Source: Maribacter thermophilus (GTDB taxonomy: Bacteria; Bacteroidota; Bacteroidia; Flavobacteriales; Flavobacteriaceae). From it: a DNA stretch of 64,000 bases. The stretch lies in contig NZ_LDAS01000001.1 of NCBI RefSeq assembly GCF_001020565.1, positions 534,402 through 598,401 on the forward strand, read 5' to 3'. Below the pieces are notes generated by a model. That model saw only the letters and a program-made list of their open reading frames with translations. It was not told the DNA's origin and ran no database searches. How positions within the stretch are numbered: the stretch's first letter is position 1; every line of letters starts with the position of its first letter. Shown here piece after piece: positions 7,727 through 16,682 of this stretch. The translations under genes were made by a program, and so were the position numbers.

Positions 7727-10700
7727 TTATTTTATTGGTAATGCTATGGTAAAAGTGGTGCCTTCTCCCTGTTTGGTATCAACTGTTAATTCACCACCAT
7801 GCACTTTTACGATATCATAACTTAATGATAGTCCAAGTCCGGTACCTTCACCAGAAGGTTTAGTAGTGAAAAAGGGCTGAAATATTTTATCCAATACCTC
7901 TTTAGGCACTCCGTTACCATTGTCCGATACTTTTATGAATACCATAGTATCTTTCTTTTCTGTACTTACCGAAACGGTAGGTTCGTACCCTTTGGGGTTT
8001 TCTTCTTTTTTCTTTTTTACCACATAAAAGGCATTGGTAATAAGGTTGAGAATAACCCTCCCTATATCTTGCCCAACAATATTTATTTTACCGATAGTAT
8101 CATCAAAATCGGTATTCAACGTGGCATTAAAGCTTTTGTCCTTTGCCCGTAAACCATGGTAGGCTAGGCGTAAGTACTCATCTGATAAAGTATTAATATC
8201 GGTCATTTCTTTTTGACCGGTGCTACTACGGCTATGTTGCAGCATTCCTTTTACGATACCATCGGCGCGCTTGCCATGAAAAATGATTTTATCCTCGTTA
8301 TCAGAAACATCTTTGGCCAACGCTTTTACTTCGTCATAGTTGCCTTTCTCAATTTCTTCTTCCATTTCTTCTAGAAGTTCTTTATTCACTTCAGAGAAGT
8401 TGTTGACGAAGTTTAACGGATTTTGAATTTCGTGGGCAATACCTGCGGTAAGTTCACCCAAACTTGCCATTTTCTCAGATTGAATCAATTTGGATTGGGT
8501 GGACTTTAACTCATCGATTTTTGTTTTAAGCTGAACCGTTCTATGACTAACACGCTCTTCTAAGATTCTATTCTCTTTAGTTAATTTTCTGGCCCTAAAA
8601 ACAATATAAGCCCTTAAAATACTAGCTGCAATTAAACCGAATATTAAGTATGCCCACCAAGTTTGCCACCATGGTGGATTTATTTTAAATGAAAGTGTAT
8701 CTGGTGTAGACCAGCCGCTAATACCATTTCTAACAGCTACTTTAAAGGTGTAATTACCGGGTTTTAAATTATAATAGTTCTTGGTTTTTGTGGCGTTTGC
8801 GGCATAGCTCCAATCTTTATCTTCACCATCTAGAATAAAACGATAGGTTAATTTATCCCTGTTGAATATAGCATCACTGCCATAGCTAAAACTAACGCTG
8901 TTCTGGTCATAGGGTAGGGTAAGGCCTTTAGGAATATTATAAGGGCGTTTTACCGAATCCCAAGTAATGCTATTAGTGTGTGCATATGTTGAAGGTTGCA
9001 CCTTGGTAGAATCTTTCTTAAGGTTAAACCCGAACCCCGGGTTTTCATCCATAACAAACATATTGTTAATTAGAACGGTACTTATGGTACTATCAGGTTG
9101 AGGTTCTGCATTGAGTACAAGTAGCTTCCATTCATTAGAGGTGTTAGTGAGGCCAGACCAAAACTGGCCATTTTTTAAAAATAGAGGTGAATTTTGTAAA
9201 TAATCGTTCGATTTAAAACCAAGTCCCGCATTAAAATTGTAGAAGCCTTTATCTGTTGTTTTTGCAGTGGCTTTTTCCATGGCAATTAAGCCATTACCAC
9301 TAGCAGCGTACATCATACCTCCTTTTTCTGTCAGATCATAAAAATCTGTAGGGTATAGTCCGTTTTCTTTCTTTATTGAGGTAAGGGTATTTTGTTCTAA
9401 GTTAAGTATGTTAATACCATTTGAGGTAGCTAACCATAGCTCTCCTTCATTAGAAATTTTGGCTGTGGATACATTGTTATTGCTAAGACCTTGTTCTTCT
9501 CTTAGGTAGCTTATGGTGTTCGTTTTTAAATTTATTTTGGCTAACCCGTTCGTCGTAGTAGGGGTCCAAAGAATTTCTTTATCATAAACCATTATGGATC
9601 CGCTTCCCGCTATTAAAATATCAGGGTCATTTTTGGAAACTACCTTTTTAAAGCTGTTGTTTTCAATATTATAGATATACAGGCCTGTATTGGTATATAT
9701 GGCAAAAGTAATCTCATTAATAATTGCAATACCTGCCCCAAAAATATCGGCAGAATTGACGTATGAAGTTAGTTTACTTTTTTTCCTATCAAGAATAGAA
9801 AAGCCATTTCTGGTATTTATAAAGTACATATTTGGTGTAATCTCTTTAATAAAACTAATTGTGTTCGTATTGCCCCGTAACAGATCAAAACCTAGGGCTT
9901 TTATAGTATTTTTATTTAAGTTGATAATATTGATTCCCGCAGCTGTTCCTAACCATATGTCACCATTTGAGTCTTCTTCTATTTCCCAGATTTCCTCATT
10001 TATTAGACCTCTTGTATCATCAAAATATTCTGTTTGTAAAGTGTAATTCGTGGTTATTAGCACTCCATTATCCGTAGTGGCAATCCATAACGAGCCATCA
10101 TTTCTTTTTAAGGGTCTAGGAATCTTTAGAGAGCCTTGTAGTGCGCTGTTTAAAGCTATTGTTTTGTGTTTTTCCAGATTATTACTTAATATAAACGCCT
10201 CTTTGGCTCCCAAGATCCAGAAGTTACCTTCGTTATCTTGTTCCAATTCGGTGCCTATTATGCTGTAGCCATTTTCCGGGTCTAATATTTTTACGGTATT
10301 TTCTTTTAATGAAAGCCGTAAAACCCTGGGATAAGCGGTGTTATTGGTAGCAAATGGATACGGATAATTAAGCCAAATGTTACCTGTTTGATCTTCTGTA
10401 ATATCCCAAACTATGGAGTTTATTTCAATATCTGCTATCTTTGAAAGTGTTTTAAGTTCCTTTCTATCTTTGCCTATGACCGCAAGATGATTTGTAAAAC
10501 CTAACCATAGGTTCTTATTACTGTCTTCAAAAAGTCTCCAGGGTTTATTACTATTTACGTTGCTTACTTTTTGCAAATTTTTTAATTCCGGATCAATAGT
10601 ATAGAAGCCTTCGTTTAGAGATGCTATATACATAGTTCCGGTATGGTCGCAAAGAATATCGAATGGGGTAAAATTTTCAGTTCTGGTAATTGTATATTCT

Positions 10701-11380
10701 ATATTATTATCAAAATCTAATACGTTGATTATGCGATCTGCAGGTCTAACCAACCAAAGTTTGCCTTGTTTGTCCAATTCCATTTTATAGACTGTATTGT
10801 AGTCATAGATAAATGCATTTTCACCGTCATAAAGTGTTAATGGTGATGCAGAAGAAGATGAACTTATCCAAATACCACCATCCTCAGTTTCTAAAAAGGA
10901 AGTAATGTCATTAGAGGGCAATCCTTCATTTGTTGAAAGTTGTAAAAGATTTACGTGAGTACCGGCCACATTCGCTGGGGGTTTCATTTTGGTAATGGTC
11001 GGTTTTTTTATAGTAGATTTAGTAATAGTAAATGAAACAGAATCGAGTATTGTTTTTTCTGTCTGAAAATTATTCCAATCCAGATCATACTCCTTCATGG
11101 GAGACTTCAATGGTTTAAACGTGTTTAGTTCAAAAGGTTTGCTGGGCAAGGCATCCACATTTAAATCATACGATATAGGAGTTGTCAGCGTGTCGTTGGT
11201 TATAATTTCCCATTCAAAAGGTTCTGGTTCCGTAAATTGTAAAGGAATGGTTTTTGGAACTTTATAATCACCCACCGTAGTTTCATCTTCAGACTTGCTT
11301 TGTTTGTGGCAAGAAATCAGAAATAGACCGTAAAAGATACTGATTAAGAATATTGGTCTTATTAATGTTATGTTCTTCAT
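7727..11380 (-). CDS. Two-component propeller sensor histidine kinase
   Basis: A 1217-residue sensor kinase. The N-terminus is a lipoprotein-like signal (LFLISC, Cys24). A long periplasmic region (about 150-790) holds repeated two-component propeller blades such as GGIWISSSSS, KNLWLGFTN, GNIWLNYPYP, GSLWIATTDNGV, GDIWLGTAAGI and GELWLATSNGI. A Y_Y_Y domain follows (YRFILDGEDKDW ... YNLKPGNYTFKVAVRN), then one transmembrane helix near residue 920, a coiled coil, a dimerisation domain with the phosphorylatable His near 985 (AGIAHEIQNPLNF), and an ATPase domain (NLITNAF, DNGNGVP, GTGLGLSLSY). It lacks the receiver and AraC domains of hybrid polysaccharide sensors, so its phosphate must go to a separate regulator. 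The operon offers two receivers immediately downstream. Confidence 0.93.
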   Translation of the reverse strand: MKNITLIRPIFLISIFYGLFLISCHKQSKSEDETTVGDYKVPKTIPLQFTEPEPFEWEIITNDTLTTPISYDLNVDALPSKPFELNTFKPLKSPMKEYDLDWNNFQTEKTILDSVSFTITKSTIKKPTITKMKPPANVAGTHVNLLQLSTNEGLPSNDITSFLETEDGGIWISSSSSASPLTLYDGENAFIYDYNTVYKMELDKQGKLWLVRPADRIINVLDFDNNIEYTITRTENFTPFDILCDHTGTMYIASLNEGFYTIDPELKNLQKVSNVNSNKPWRLFEDSNKNLWLGFTNHLAVIGKDRKELKTLSKIADIEINSIVWDITEDQTGNIWLNYPYPFATNNTAYPRVLRLSLKENTVKILDPENGYSIIGTELEQDNEGNFWILGAKEAFILSNNLEKHKTIALNSALQGSLKIPRPLKRNDGSLWIATTDNGVLITTNYTLQTEYFDDTRGLINEEIWEIEEDSNGDIWLGTAAGINIINLNKNTIKALGFDLLRGNTNTISFIKEITPNMYFINTRNGFSILDRKKSKLTSYVNSADIFGAGIAIINEITFAIYTNTGLYIYNIENNSFKKVVSKNDPDILIAGSGSIMVYDKEILWTPTTTNGLAKINLKTNTISYLREEQGLSNNNVSTAKISNEGELWLATSNGINILNLEQNTLTSIKKENGLYPTDFYDLTEKGGMMYAASGNGLIAMEKATAKTTDKGFYNFNAGLGFKSNDYLQNSPLFLKNGQFWSGLTNTSNEWKLLVLNAEPQPDSTISTVLINNMFVMDENPGFGFNLKKDSTKVQPSTYAHTNSITWDSVKRPYNIPKGLTLPYDQNSVSFSYGSDAIFNRDKLTYRFILDGEDKDWSYAANATKTKNYYNLKPGNYTFKVAVRNGISGWSTPDTLSFKINPPWWQTWWAYLIFGLIAASILRAYIVFRARKLTKENRILEERVSHRTVQLKTKIDELKSTQSKLIQSEKMASLGELTAGIAHEIQNPLNFVNNFSEVNKELLEEMEEEIEKGNYDEVKALAKDVSDNEDKIIFHGKRADGIVKGMLQHSRSSTGQKEMTDINTLSDEYLRLAYHGLRAKDKSFNATLNTDFDDTIGKINIVGQDIGRVILNLITNAFYVVKKKKEENPKGYEPTVSVSTEKKDTMVFIKVSDNGNGVPKEVLDKIFQPFFTTKPSGEGTGLGLSLSYDIVKVHGGELTVDTKQGEGTTFTIALPIK

Positions 11381-11386
11381 ACTGGT

Positions 11387-13516
11387 CTAGTTATCGGTTG
11401 AGTTTGGCAATTCTATAATGAAGGTGGTTCCCTTGTTTTCAGACGTTTCTACTATTAATTTACCTCCATGCCCTTTCGTTACAATATCATAACTCATACT
11501 TAAACCCAAGCCGGTACCTTGACCGGTAGGTTTGGTGGTGAAAAAGGGCTGGAATATTTTCTCTTTAACTTTTTCTGGAATACCATCACCATTATCAGAA
11601 ACACTAATTGTGATATGTTCATCAGACTTTTTGGTACTGAGAGTAACTATGGGCTTAAAACTAACATCTCTTTGTTTTTTTTCGTTTACCGCATAAAACG
11701 CATTGGTAATCAAATTGAGAATTACCCGCCCCATGTCCTGTGGTACAATATTTACTTTTCCAATGTTCTCGTCAAAATCGGTAATGAGTTCTGCATTAAA
11801 TGATTTATCCTTTGCTCGCAGACCATGATAGGCCAAGCGTAAATATTCATCTGCAAGTGCATTGATATCCGTAGGTTCTTTTGTGCCACTGCTACTTCTA
11901 GAATGTTGAAGCATACCTTTCACAATATTGTCCGCGCGTTTGCCGTGATGGTTTATTTTTTTAAGGTTTTGTTTGATATCCAACGAAATAGCCTTCACTT
12001 CTTCAAGATCTCCTTTATCCAATTCCTCGTTCATTTCATCAACAAGTTCGCTGCTTACTTCAGAGAAATTATTGACAAAGTTTAAAGGGTTTTGAATTTC
12101 GTGGGCAATCCCAGCGGTGAGTTCACCCAAACTTGCCATTTTTTCAGATTGCACGAGTTGGGATTGGGCAGCTTTTAAATCATCTAAAGATTGATTAAGT
12201 GCTGCTGTGCGCTCCTTGACTTGTTGCTCTAAAGTATTTTTTTGTTGAGATAAAATGGATTCTTTTTCTTTGGATAATTCTTGGACACGATTTAAATTTA
12301 ATCTTAAATCTTGACTGCGCTTTCCAAATGCGTAACCTAAATAGATAGCTAAAACAACAGGGATAAGCATAAAAGCAAAAGGAATAAATTTATCTATGCG
12401 CTGATTTACTAAACCCGTATAAAAACATATCATTAAAATCCAAAAGACAAGTTCAATACAACTAGCACTTAAAAATAAAAAGCTGGCAACTTTATTTTTG
12501 TTCCAAGATTTTAAACTTAAACGTATAATACCAGCATAATAGAAAATTGACCAGATAGGCCCCAACGCGTCTGGATTATATAAAAAGTAACAACCTATAG
12601 TTATAAAACATAAAAAACTAATAGCTTTAAAAACAAGGTCTATAGGCTGTTCTAATATTTTGTAAAAACAAAATAAAAGGATAAGGCTTGAAATAAGAAT
12701 GCAAGTGTCAAAATAAAACGTGAGCCAAAAATAAGTACCAGTATTATCATAGAACGACAATACTCCTAATGTAAATAGAATTAAGAATAATAAAGAGGCA
12801 GAAAAATAACCGTTAATTTTCTCTTTAGGAAAGAAAATAAAAAACGATAGGAAAATAATAAACATTAGAATGGCAAGACCAAGTGAGATATTATAATTAT
12901 TGATATATTGTTGAAAAAAAGCTACACGTTTATTCTTTACCTCATCAGTTGAATTGGCATTACGCAAAGAGGATATATAAATTCTAATTAGTCCGTTATG
13001 ATGGTAGTAGATAGGGTATTTGTATTGCGCATTGACAAAACGTACAGCTAAAATTTGTTCCTTGCCTATCTCTAAAGGTAAATGAAGCACTTGGCTAAAT
13101 GGATTATGGTAGATAACTTCATCCTTGTTAGAGCTTACATTACCCAATTGGTGAATTAGTTTGCCATCTAAATAAATTTCTGATGCTCCTTCTTGAAAGA
13201 TATTTAAAACCAGTGCATCATTTAACGACTGGTCTGCCATAATACGTTTACGCAACCATATAATTTCGCCCCTATCTGCAATTACGTTTTTTCCATCAAG
13301 CAGATTTAAGTTATTACTAGAGAATTCATTCCAGGTAGAGTCATCAAATTCTGGATTAGCCCATAATATATTATCTCCTTTTTGAAAACGCCAATCCATT
13401 CCAAGAATCATCCAATTATCAGCAACAGTACTATCTGTAATGACTAACACTTTGTCCTCTTGACTAAAAATTGTCAACGGTAGAAGAAAACCAATAATGT
13501 ATAATATGCGTTTCAT
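11387..13516 (-). CDS. 7TMR-DISM sensor histidine kinase
   Basis: A 709-residue kinase with a signal peptide (MKRILYIIGF ... FSQE), an extracytoplasmic jelly-roll-like domain of the 7TMR-DISM type (about 25-190; WRFQKGD, IIWLRKRI, EIYLDGKLIHQLG), seven hydrophobic helices (about 205-410), a coiled coil, and a HisKA/HATPase core. The phosphorylatable His lies near residue 470 in AGIAHEIQNPLNF; NLITNAF, DNGDGIP and GTGLGLSMSYD are the N, G1 and G2 boxes. The kinase core is almost identical in DNA to that of the next gene upstream, while the sensory halves differ. Gaps of six bases on each side tie it into the operon. The ligand is unknown; the family is proposed to sense small carbohydrate-like molecules. 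Confidence 0.93.
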   Translation of the reverse strand: MKRILYIIGFLLPLTIFSQEDKVLVITDSTVADNWMILGMDWRFQKGDNILWANPEFDDSTWNEFSSNNLNLLDGKNVIADRGEIIWLRKRIMADQSLNDALVLNIFQEGASEIYLDGKLIHQLGNVSSNKDEVIYHNPFSQVLHLPLEIGKEQILAVRFVNAQYKYPIYYHHNGLIRIYISSLRNANSTDEVKNKRVAFFQQYINNYNISLGLAILMFIIFLSFFIFFPKEKINGYFSASLLFLILFTLGVLSFYDNTGTYFWLTFYFDTCILISSLILLFCFYKILEQPIDLVFKAISFLCFITIGCYFLYNPDALGPIWSIFYYAGIIRLSLKSWNKNKVASFLFLSASCIELVFWILMICFYTGLVNQRIDKFIPFAFMLIPVVLAIYLGYAFGKRSQDLRLNLNRVQELSKEKESILSQQKNTLEQQVKERTAALNQSLDDLKAAQSQLVQSEKMASLGELTAGIAHEIQNPLNFVNNFSEVSSELVDEMNEELDKGDLEEVKAISLDIKQNLKKINHHGKRADNIVKGMLQHSRSSSGTKEPTDINALADEYLRLAYHGLRAKDKSFNAELITDFDENIGKVNIVPQDMGRVILNLITNAFYAVNEKKQRDVSFKPIVTLSTKKSDEHITISVSDNGDGIPEKVKEKIFQPFFTTKPTGQGTGLGLSMSYDIVTKGHGGKLIVETSENKGTTFIIELPNSTDN
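11501..12109. repeat. Duplicated kinase-core segment, copy A
   Basis: Colinear with 13628-14236 at a constant offset of 2127 bases and no gaps. By hand I counted about 27 mismatches in 609 positions (about 95% identity). It covers the HisKA and most of the HATPase coding region of the two 7TMR-DISM kinases. Confidence 0.85.
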
Positions 13517-13522
13517 TGCTAT

Positions 13523-15673
13523 TTAAATTAAAGGAAAAATGATTTTAAAAGTGGTTCCTTCACCTTGTTGTGTTGTCACCAGCAATTCACCACTATGCCC
13601 CTTAGTAATAATATCGTAGCTCATGCTTAAACCCAAGCCGGTACCTTGCCCGGTAGGTTTTGTAGTGAAAAAGGGTTGGAATATTTTCTCTTTGACTTTT
13701 TCAGGAATGCCATCACCATTATCAGAAACACTAATGGTGATATGTTCATCAGACTTTTTGGTACTGACAGTTACTATGGGCTTAAAACTAACATCTCTTT
13801 GTTTTTTCTCGTTTACCGCATAAAACGCATTGGTAATCAAATTGAGAATTACCCGCCCCATGTCTTGTGGTACAATATTTACTTTTCCAATGCTCTCGTC
13901 AAAATCGGTAATGAGTTCTGCATTAAATGATTTATCTTTTGCCCGCAGACCATGATAGGCCAAGCGTAAATATTCATCTGCAAGTGCATTGATATCCGTA
14001 GGTTCTTTTGTGCCACTGCTACTTCTAGAATGTTGAAGCATACCTTTTACAATATTGTCCGCACGTTTGCCGTGATGGTTTATTTTCTCAAGGTTTTGCT
14101 TGATATCCAATGAAATAGCTTTCACTTCTTCAAGATCCCCTTTATCCAATTCCTCGTTCATTTCATCAATAAGCTCGTTACTTACTTCAGAGAAATTATT
14201 GACAAAGTTTAAAGGGTTTTGAATTTCGTGGGCAATGCCTGCAGTTAACTCTCCAAGTGAAGCCATTTTCTCGGATTGAATAAGTTGAGATTGGGTGGCT
14301 TTTAATTCTTCTAAAGATTGATTTAATTCTGATGTTCTTTCTTTTACTTTTAATTCTAACTTTTCATTTTGTGAAGTAATTAGCGCACTCTTTTCAGCTT
14401 CAACCTTTACAAGGTCTATTGCATTTTGACGCATATTCTCATTTTTCTCTCTCATGCGATAAGCGACAAATGCTAACATTCCAAGATAAAGAATACCTTT
14501 ACCAATTAAGTCACCGTTTACGAAAATCAATCTTAAACTAAGATGATCGCCAAAAGAGAACCATCGTATCATAAGACCAAGAAAAGATATAGTATACGAT
14601 AAAAATAAACTAAACATGACTACCCGGACAGACACTACTTTTTTTCTGGATTTTAATGCGAAAATGAGTAAGAAAATGGCAATCCCAATTACAGTAATTA
14701 GGTAAAATTGAAAACTGTAATACATGCCTAAAGGTGCAACTAAACAAAATAGAATCAGCCATTTTTGAAGTTTTCCATATAGCATCCTATAGCCGAATAA
14801 AAGACATAATATAGGGAAGAAGAAAAATAAAATATCACGGACATAATATAATGGAATCATGATGTTAGAAGGTAGGGTAAAGAATAAATTATCTCCACCA
14901 TAGAATGCTGAACTAAAAAACTCTAGGAACATCACAGTAGTAAAAAGAGCAATTATGAATAACTCCTTTTCATCTCTAATTAGAATATAGAGAAGCCAGA
15001 AAAGAATAGCGAAAATTAAAGAACTATAAATGTCAAATAAAGCTTTAAAGCTTAACAAACTCATATAGTCAAAATACTCGTTGGATACAATTCTGGTTGA
15101 ACCCACTGGAACTACTTTGGAAATGTTTCCATAAGTACCATAGTCAACATAATGTATGGCTAATGTATGTACGGTGTCAGGTTCTAAAAATATTGGGGTT
15201 CTAATTTCAAAATCTTGAATATGTTCTTTAAAGGATGCTCGGTCTTTTCCTTTTTCGCCAAATTGGCGGAATAACTTTCCATTTAAATAAATATCCTCTG
15301 CAGCATGATCTTCTTTATCTAAATAAAGAGGAAGCTTTGCTATAGCACTATCAATAGTAAACTGCAATCTGAACCATCCTTCAAATTTTCCAGCACTATC
15401 TGCCATATCATTAGTTATCTGAGAAGGACTAAATCGTTCCCAGCCAGCTAAATCAATGTTGATAGGAGATGAATCTTTTTCATTGCCCGATTTAAAAATC
15501 CAACCTTCTCTATTTCTTAACGTTAAACCAAAAAGAGGATCAACATCTGCTTTGGTAAAATGTATAATTGTATCGAGTGCCAATCCATTTTTCTCTACCG
15601 GGTTTTCTTGTCCTCTTGCCGTAAATAGCATATAGAAAAATAGGGTAATGAATAGGAGGGATTGTTTAATCAT
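13523..15673 (-). CDS. 7TMR-DISM sensor histidine kinase (paralogue)
   Basis: A 716-residue kinase built like its downstream neighbour: signal peptide (MIKQSLLFITLFF ... RGQE), extracytoplasmic 7TMR-DISM domain (about 30-200; WFRLQFTID, DIYLNGKLFRQFG), seven membrane helices (about 210-405), coiled coil, HisKA with AGIAHEIQNPLNF, and HATPase with DNGDGIP and GTGLGLSMSYD. The kinase core shares roughly 95% DNA identity with the neighbour over about 600 bases without gaps, whereas the sensor and membrane halves are clearly diverged. Its ATG overlaps the end of the short upstream ORF by eight bases, suggesting translational coupling. Two sensors with one shared kinase core imply two inputs converging on the same receivers. 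Confidence 0.93.
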   Translation of the reverse strand: MIKQSLLFITLFFYMLFTARGQENPVEKNGLALDTIIHFTKADVDPLFGLTLRNREGWIFKSGNEKDSSPINIDLAGWERFSPSQITNDMADSAGKFEGWFRLQFTIDSAIAKLPLYLDKEDHAAEDIYLNGKLFRQFGEKGKDRASFKEHIQDFEIRTPIFLEPDTVHTLAIHYVDYGTYGNISKVVPVGSTRIVSNEYFDYMSLLSFKALFDIYSSLIFAILFWLLYILIRDEKELFIIALFTTVMFLEFFSSAFYGGDNLFFTLPSNIMIPLYYVRDILFFFFPILCLLFGYRMLYGKLQKWLILFCLVAPLGMYYSFQFYLITVIGIAIFLLIFALKSRKKVVSVRVVMFSLFLSYTISFLGLMIRWFSFGDHLSLRLIFVNGDLIGKGILYLGMLAFVAYRMREKNENMRQNAIDLVKVEAEKSALITSQNEKLELKVKERTSELNQSLEELKATQSQLIQSEKMASLGELTAGIAHEIQNPLNFVNNFSEVSNELIDEMNEELDKGDLEEVKAISLDIKQNLEKINHHGKRADNIVKGMLQHSRSSSGTKEPTDINALADEYLRLAYHGLRAKDKSFNAELITDFDESIGKVNIVPQDMGRVILNLITNAFYAVNEKKQRDVSFKPIVTVSTKKSDEHITISVSDNGDGIPEKVKEKIFQPFFTTKPTGQGTGLGLSMSYDIITKGHSGELLVTTQQGEGTTFKIIFPLI
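13628..14236. repeat. Duplicated kinase-core segment, copy B
   Basis: Second copy of the segment at 11501-12109. Similarity fades outside this block: the coiled-coil and membrane-sensor halves, and the last C-terminal bases, differ clearly. This points to recent duplication or gene conversion limited to the kinase core. Confidence 0.85.
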
Positions 15674-15893
15674 TGATTCTTAAGTTAATGGTTGAACCTA
15701 GTTCAATAATGGTAGTAAAGAAATTGGAGGTAGTAGAGCAAATCAAAAACGCCTCATTGACGGAAGTACCGGTAAAACAAGTATCAACATTGAAAATGGA
15801 GGTATTGGTTTTTACATCGCCGTTTAAATAACTATAGAGCCATTTATTATAAACTTCTAAAACTTGTTTTTCCACTTTTACAGCTGGTTTCAT
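15666..15893 (-). pseudogene. Truncated NTF2/SnoaL-like domain ORF at head of kinase operon
   Basis: A 75-residue ORF (MKPAVKVEKQVLEVYNKW...) that resembles the first half of NTF2/SnoaL-like domains: the EVYNKWLYSYLNGDV segment is the usual first helix. In relatives I recall, that helix is followed by a conserved acidic pocket and the domain runs to about 120-150 residues, often in front of flavobacterial histidine kinases. Here it stops after 75 residues and the second part (STTSNFFTTIIELGS) looks degraded. It overlaps the kinase start by eight bases, so it may survive only as a translated leader for the operon. A genuine small protein cannot be excluded. Confidence 0.5.
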
Positions 15894-16144
15894 GCACTTA
15901 ATTGGTGGTTGGTTTCAAAAAATCGTACTGATTACAAATTCATTTATCTATTTAATTTTTCAACCAAAGCAAAACAAATACAGCTGTAAATCAGGGGTAA
16001 TTGGCAACTTGTTGTGAATCAGAAAAATAAAAGGGGATTTTACGCCCTTAAAATACACAAATAACCATTACCGTTTACCAGTTGGTATGGGAATTTTAGT
16101 GTATTTGTTTATTAATTCGATATTAATGATGAAACAAGATAGTT

Positions 16145-16657
16145 TTATTCACTTTTATAAACTTCTAGTTCTATTTCTATTAAAAACTCAGGCATTGCCA
16201 GTTCTTTGACTCCTAGCCAAGATCCCGCGGGAAATTGTTTTTTGTAAATTTCGTTTCTGTACGCAGCGACCTCTAAAAACTTGGGCATGTTGGTAGTAAA
16301 CACATTTTCGACAATAACATCGTCGAAAGTGCATCCAAAATGTTCTAGAATCTTATTTAGGTCCGAGTAGCAATTGATCATTTGTTGTTCAAAATCTCCT
16401 ACTGCGGTAGGGGTGCCATCGGCATCCATACTAACCGCCCCCGATATTTTTATATCATTTCCAATTTTTACGGCATGCGTATACCCAAATGTTTTTTCGA
16501 CCTCTGGACGTAAATAAAAATACTCGGGAGTTTCAGCAGTAACTTTCGTGATGGTAGCCTTCTTTTCTATTTCTTTTTTGGGTTGGTTGCATGCAGTGCA
16601 CAGGAGAGCAATGGAAACGAGGCACAATACGGGCTTAAGAAATGCTTTGTTTTTCAT
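16145..16657 (-). CDS. RidA/YjgF family lipoprotein
   Basis: A 170-residue protein with a lipoprotein signal (ALLCTAC, Cys23) followed from about residue 45 by a RidA/YjgF/Rid domain. Recognisable segments are AVKIGNDIKISGAVSMDADG, DFEQQMINCYSDLNKILEHFG and a C-terminal PAGSWLGVKELAMPEFLIEIE strand. The Arg that RidA uses to hold substrate carboxylates usually lies near 'PAR' before the final strands; here the equivalent reads PAGS, so enamine deaminase activity is doubtful. The lipid anchor also places it outside the cytoplasm, unlike classical RidA. It lies 25 bases after the NTF2-like gene, probably co-transcribed. Confidence 0.85.
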   Translation of the reverse strand: MKNKAFLKPVLCLVSIALLCTACNQPKKEIEKKATITKVTAETPEYFYLRPEVEKTFGYTHAVKIGNDIKISGAVSMDADGTPTAVGDFEQQMINCYSDLNKILEHFGCTFDDVIVENVFTTNMPKFLEVAAYRNEIYKKQFPAGSWLGVKELAMPEFLIEIELEVYKSE

Positions 16658-16682
16658 ACAATTGAAGGTTTTTTATGTTACA

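Noticed and set aside
7727-15673. Reading the kinases as hybrid polysaccharide sensors (HTCS)
   Set aside because: They lack receiver and AraC domains, and no polysaccharide utilisation genes (SusC/SusD, sulfatases) are nearby.
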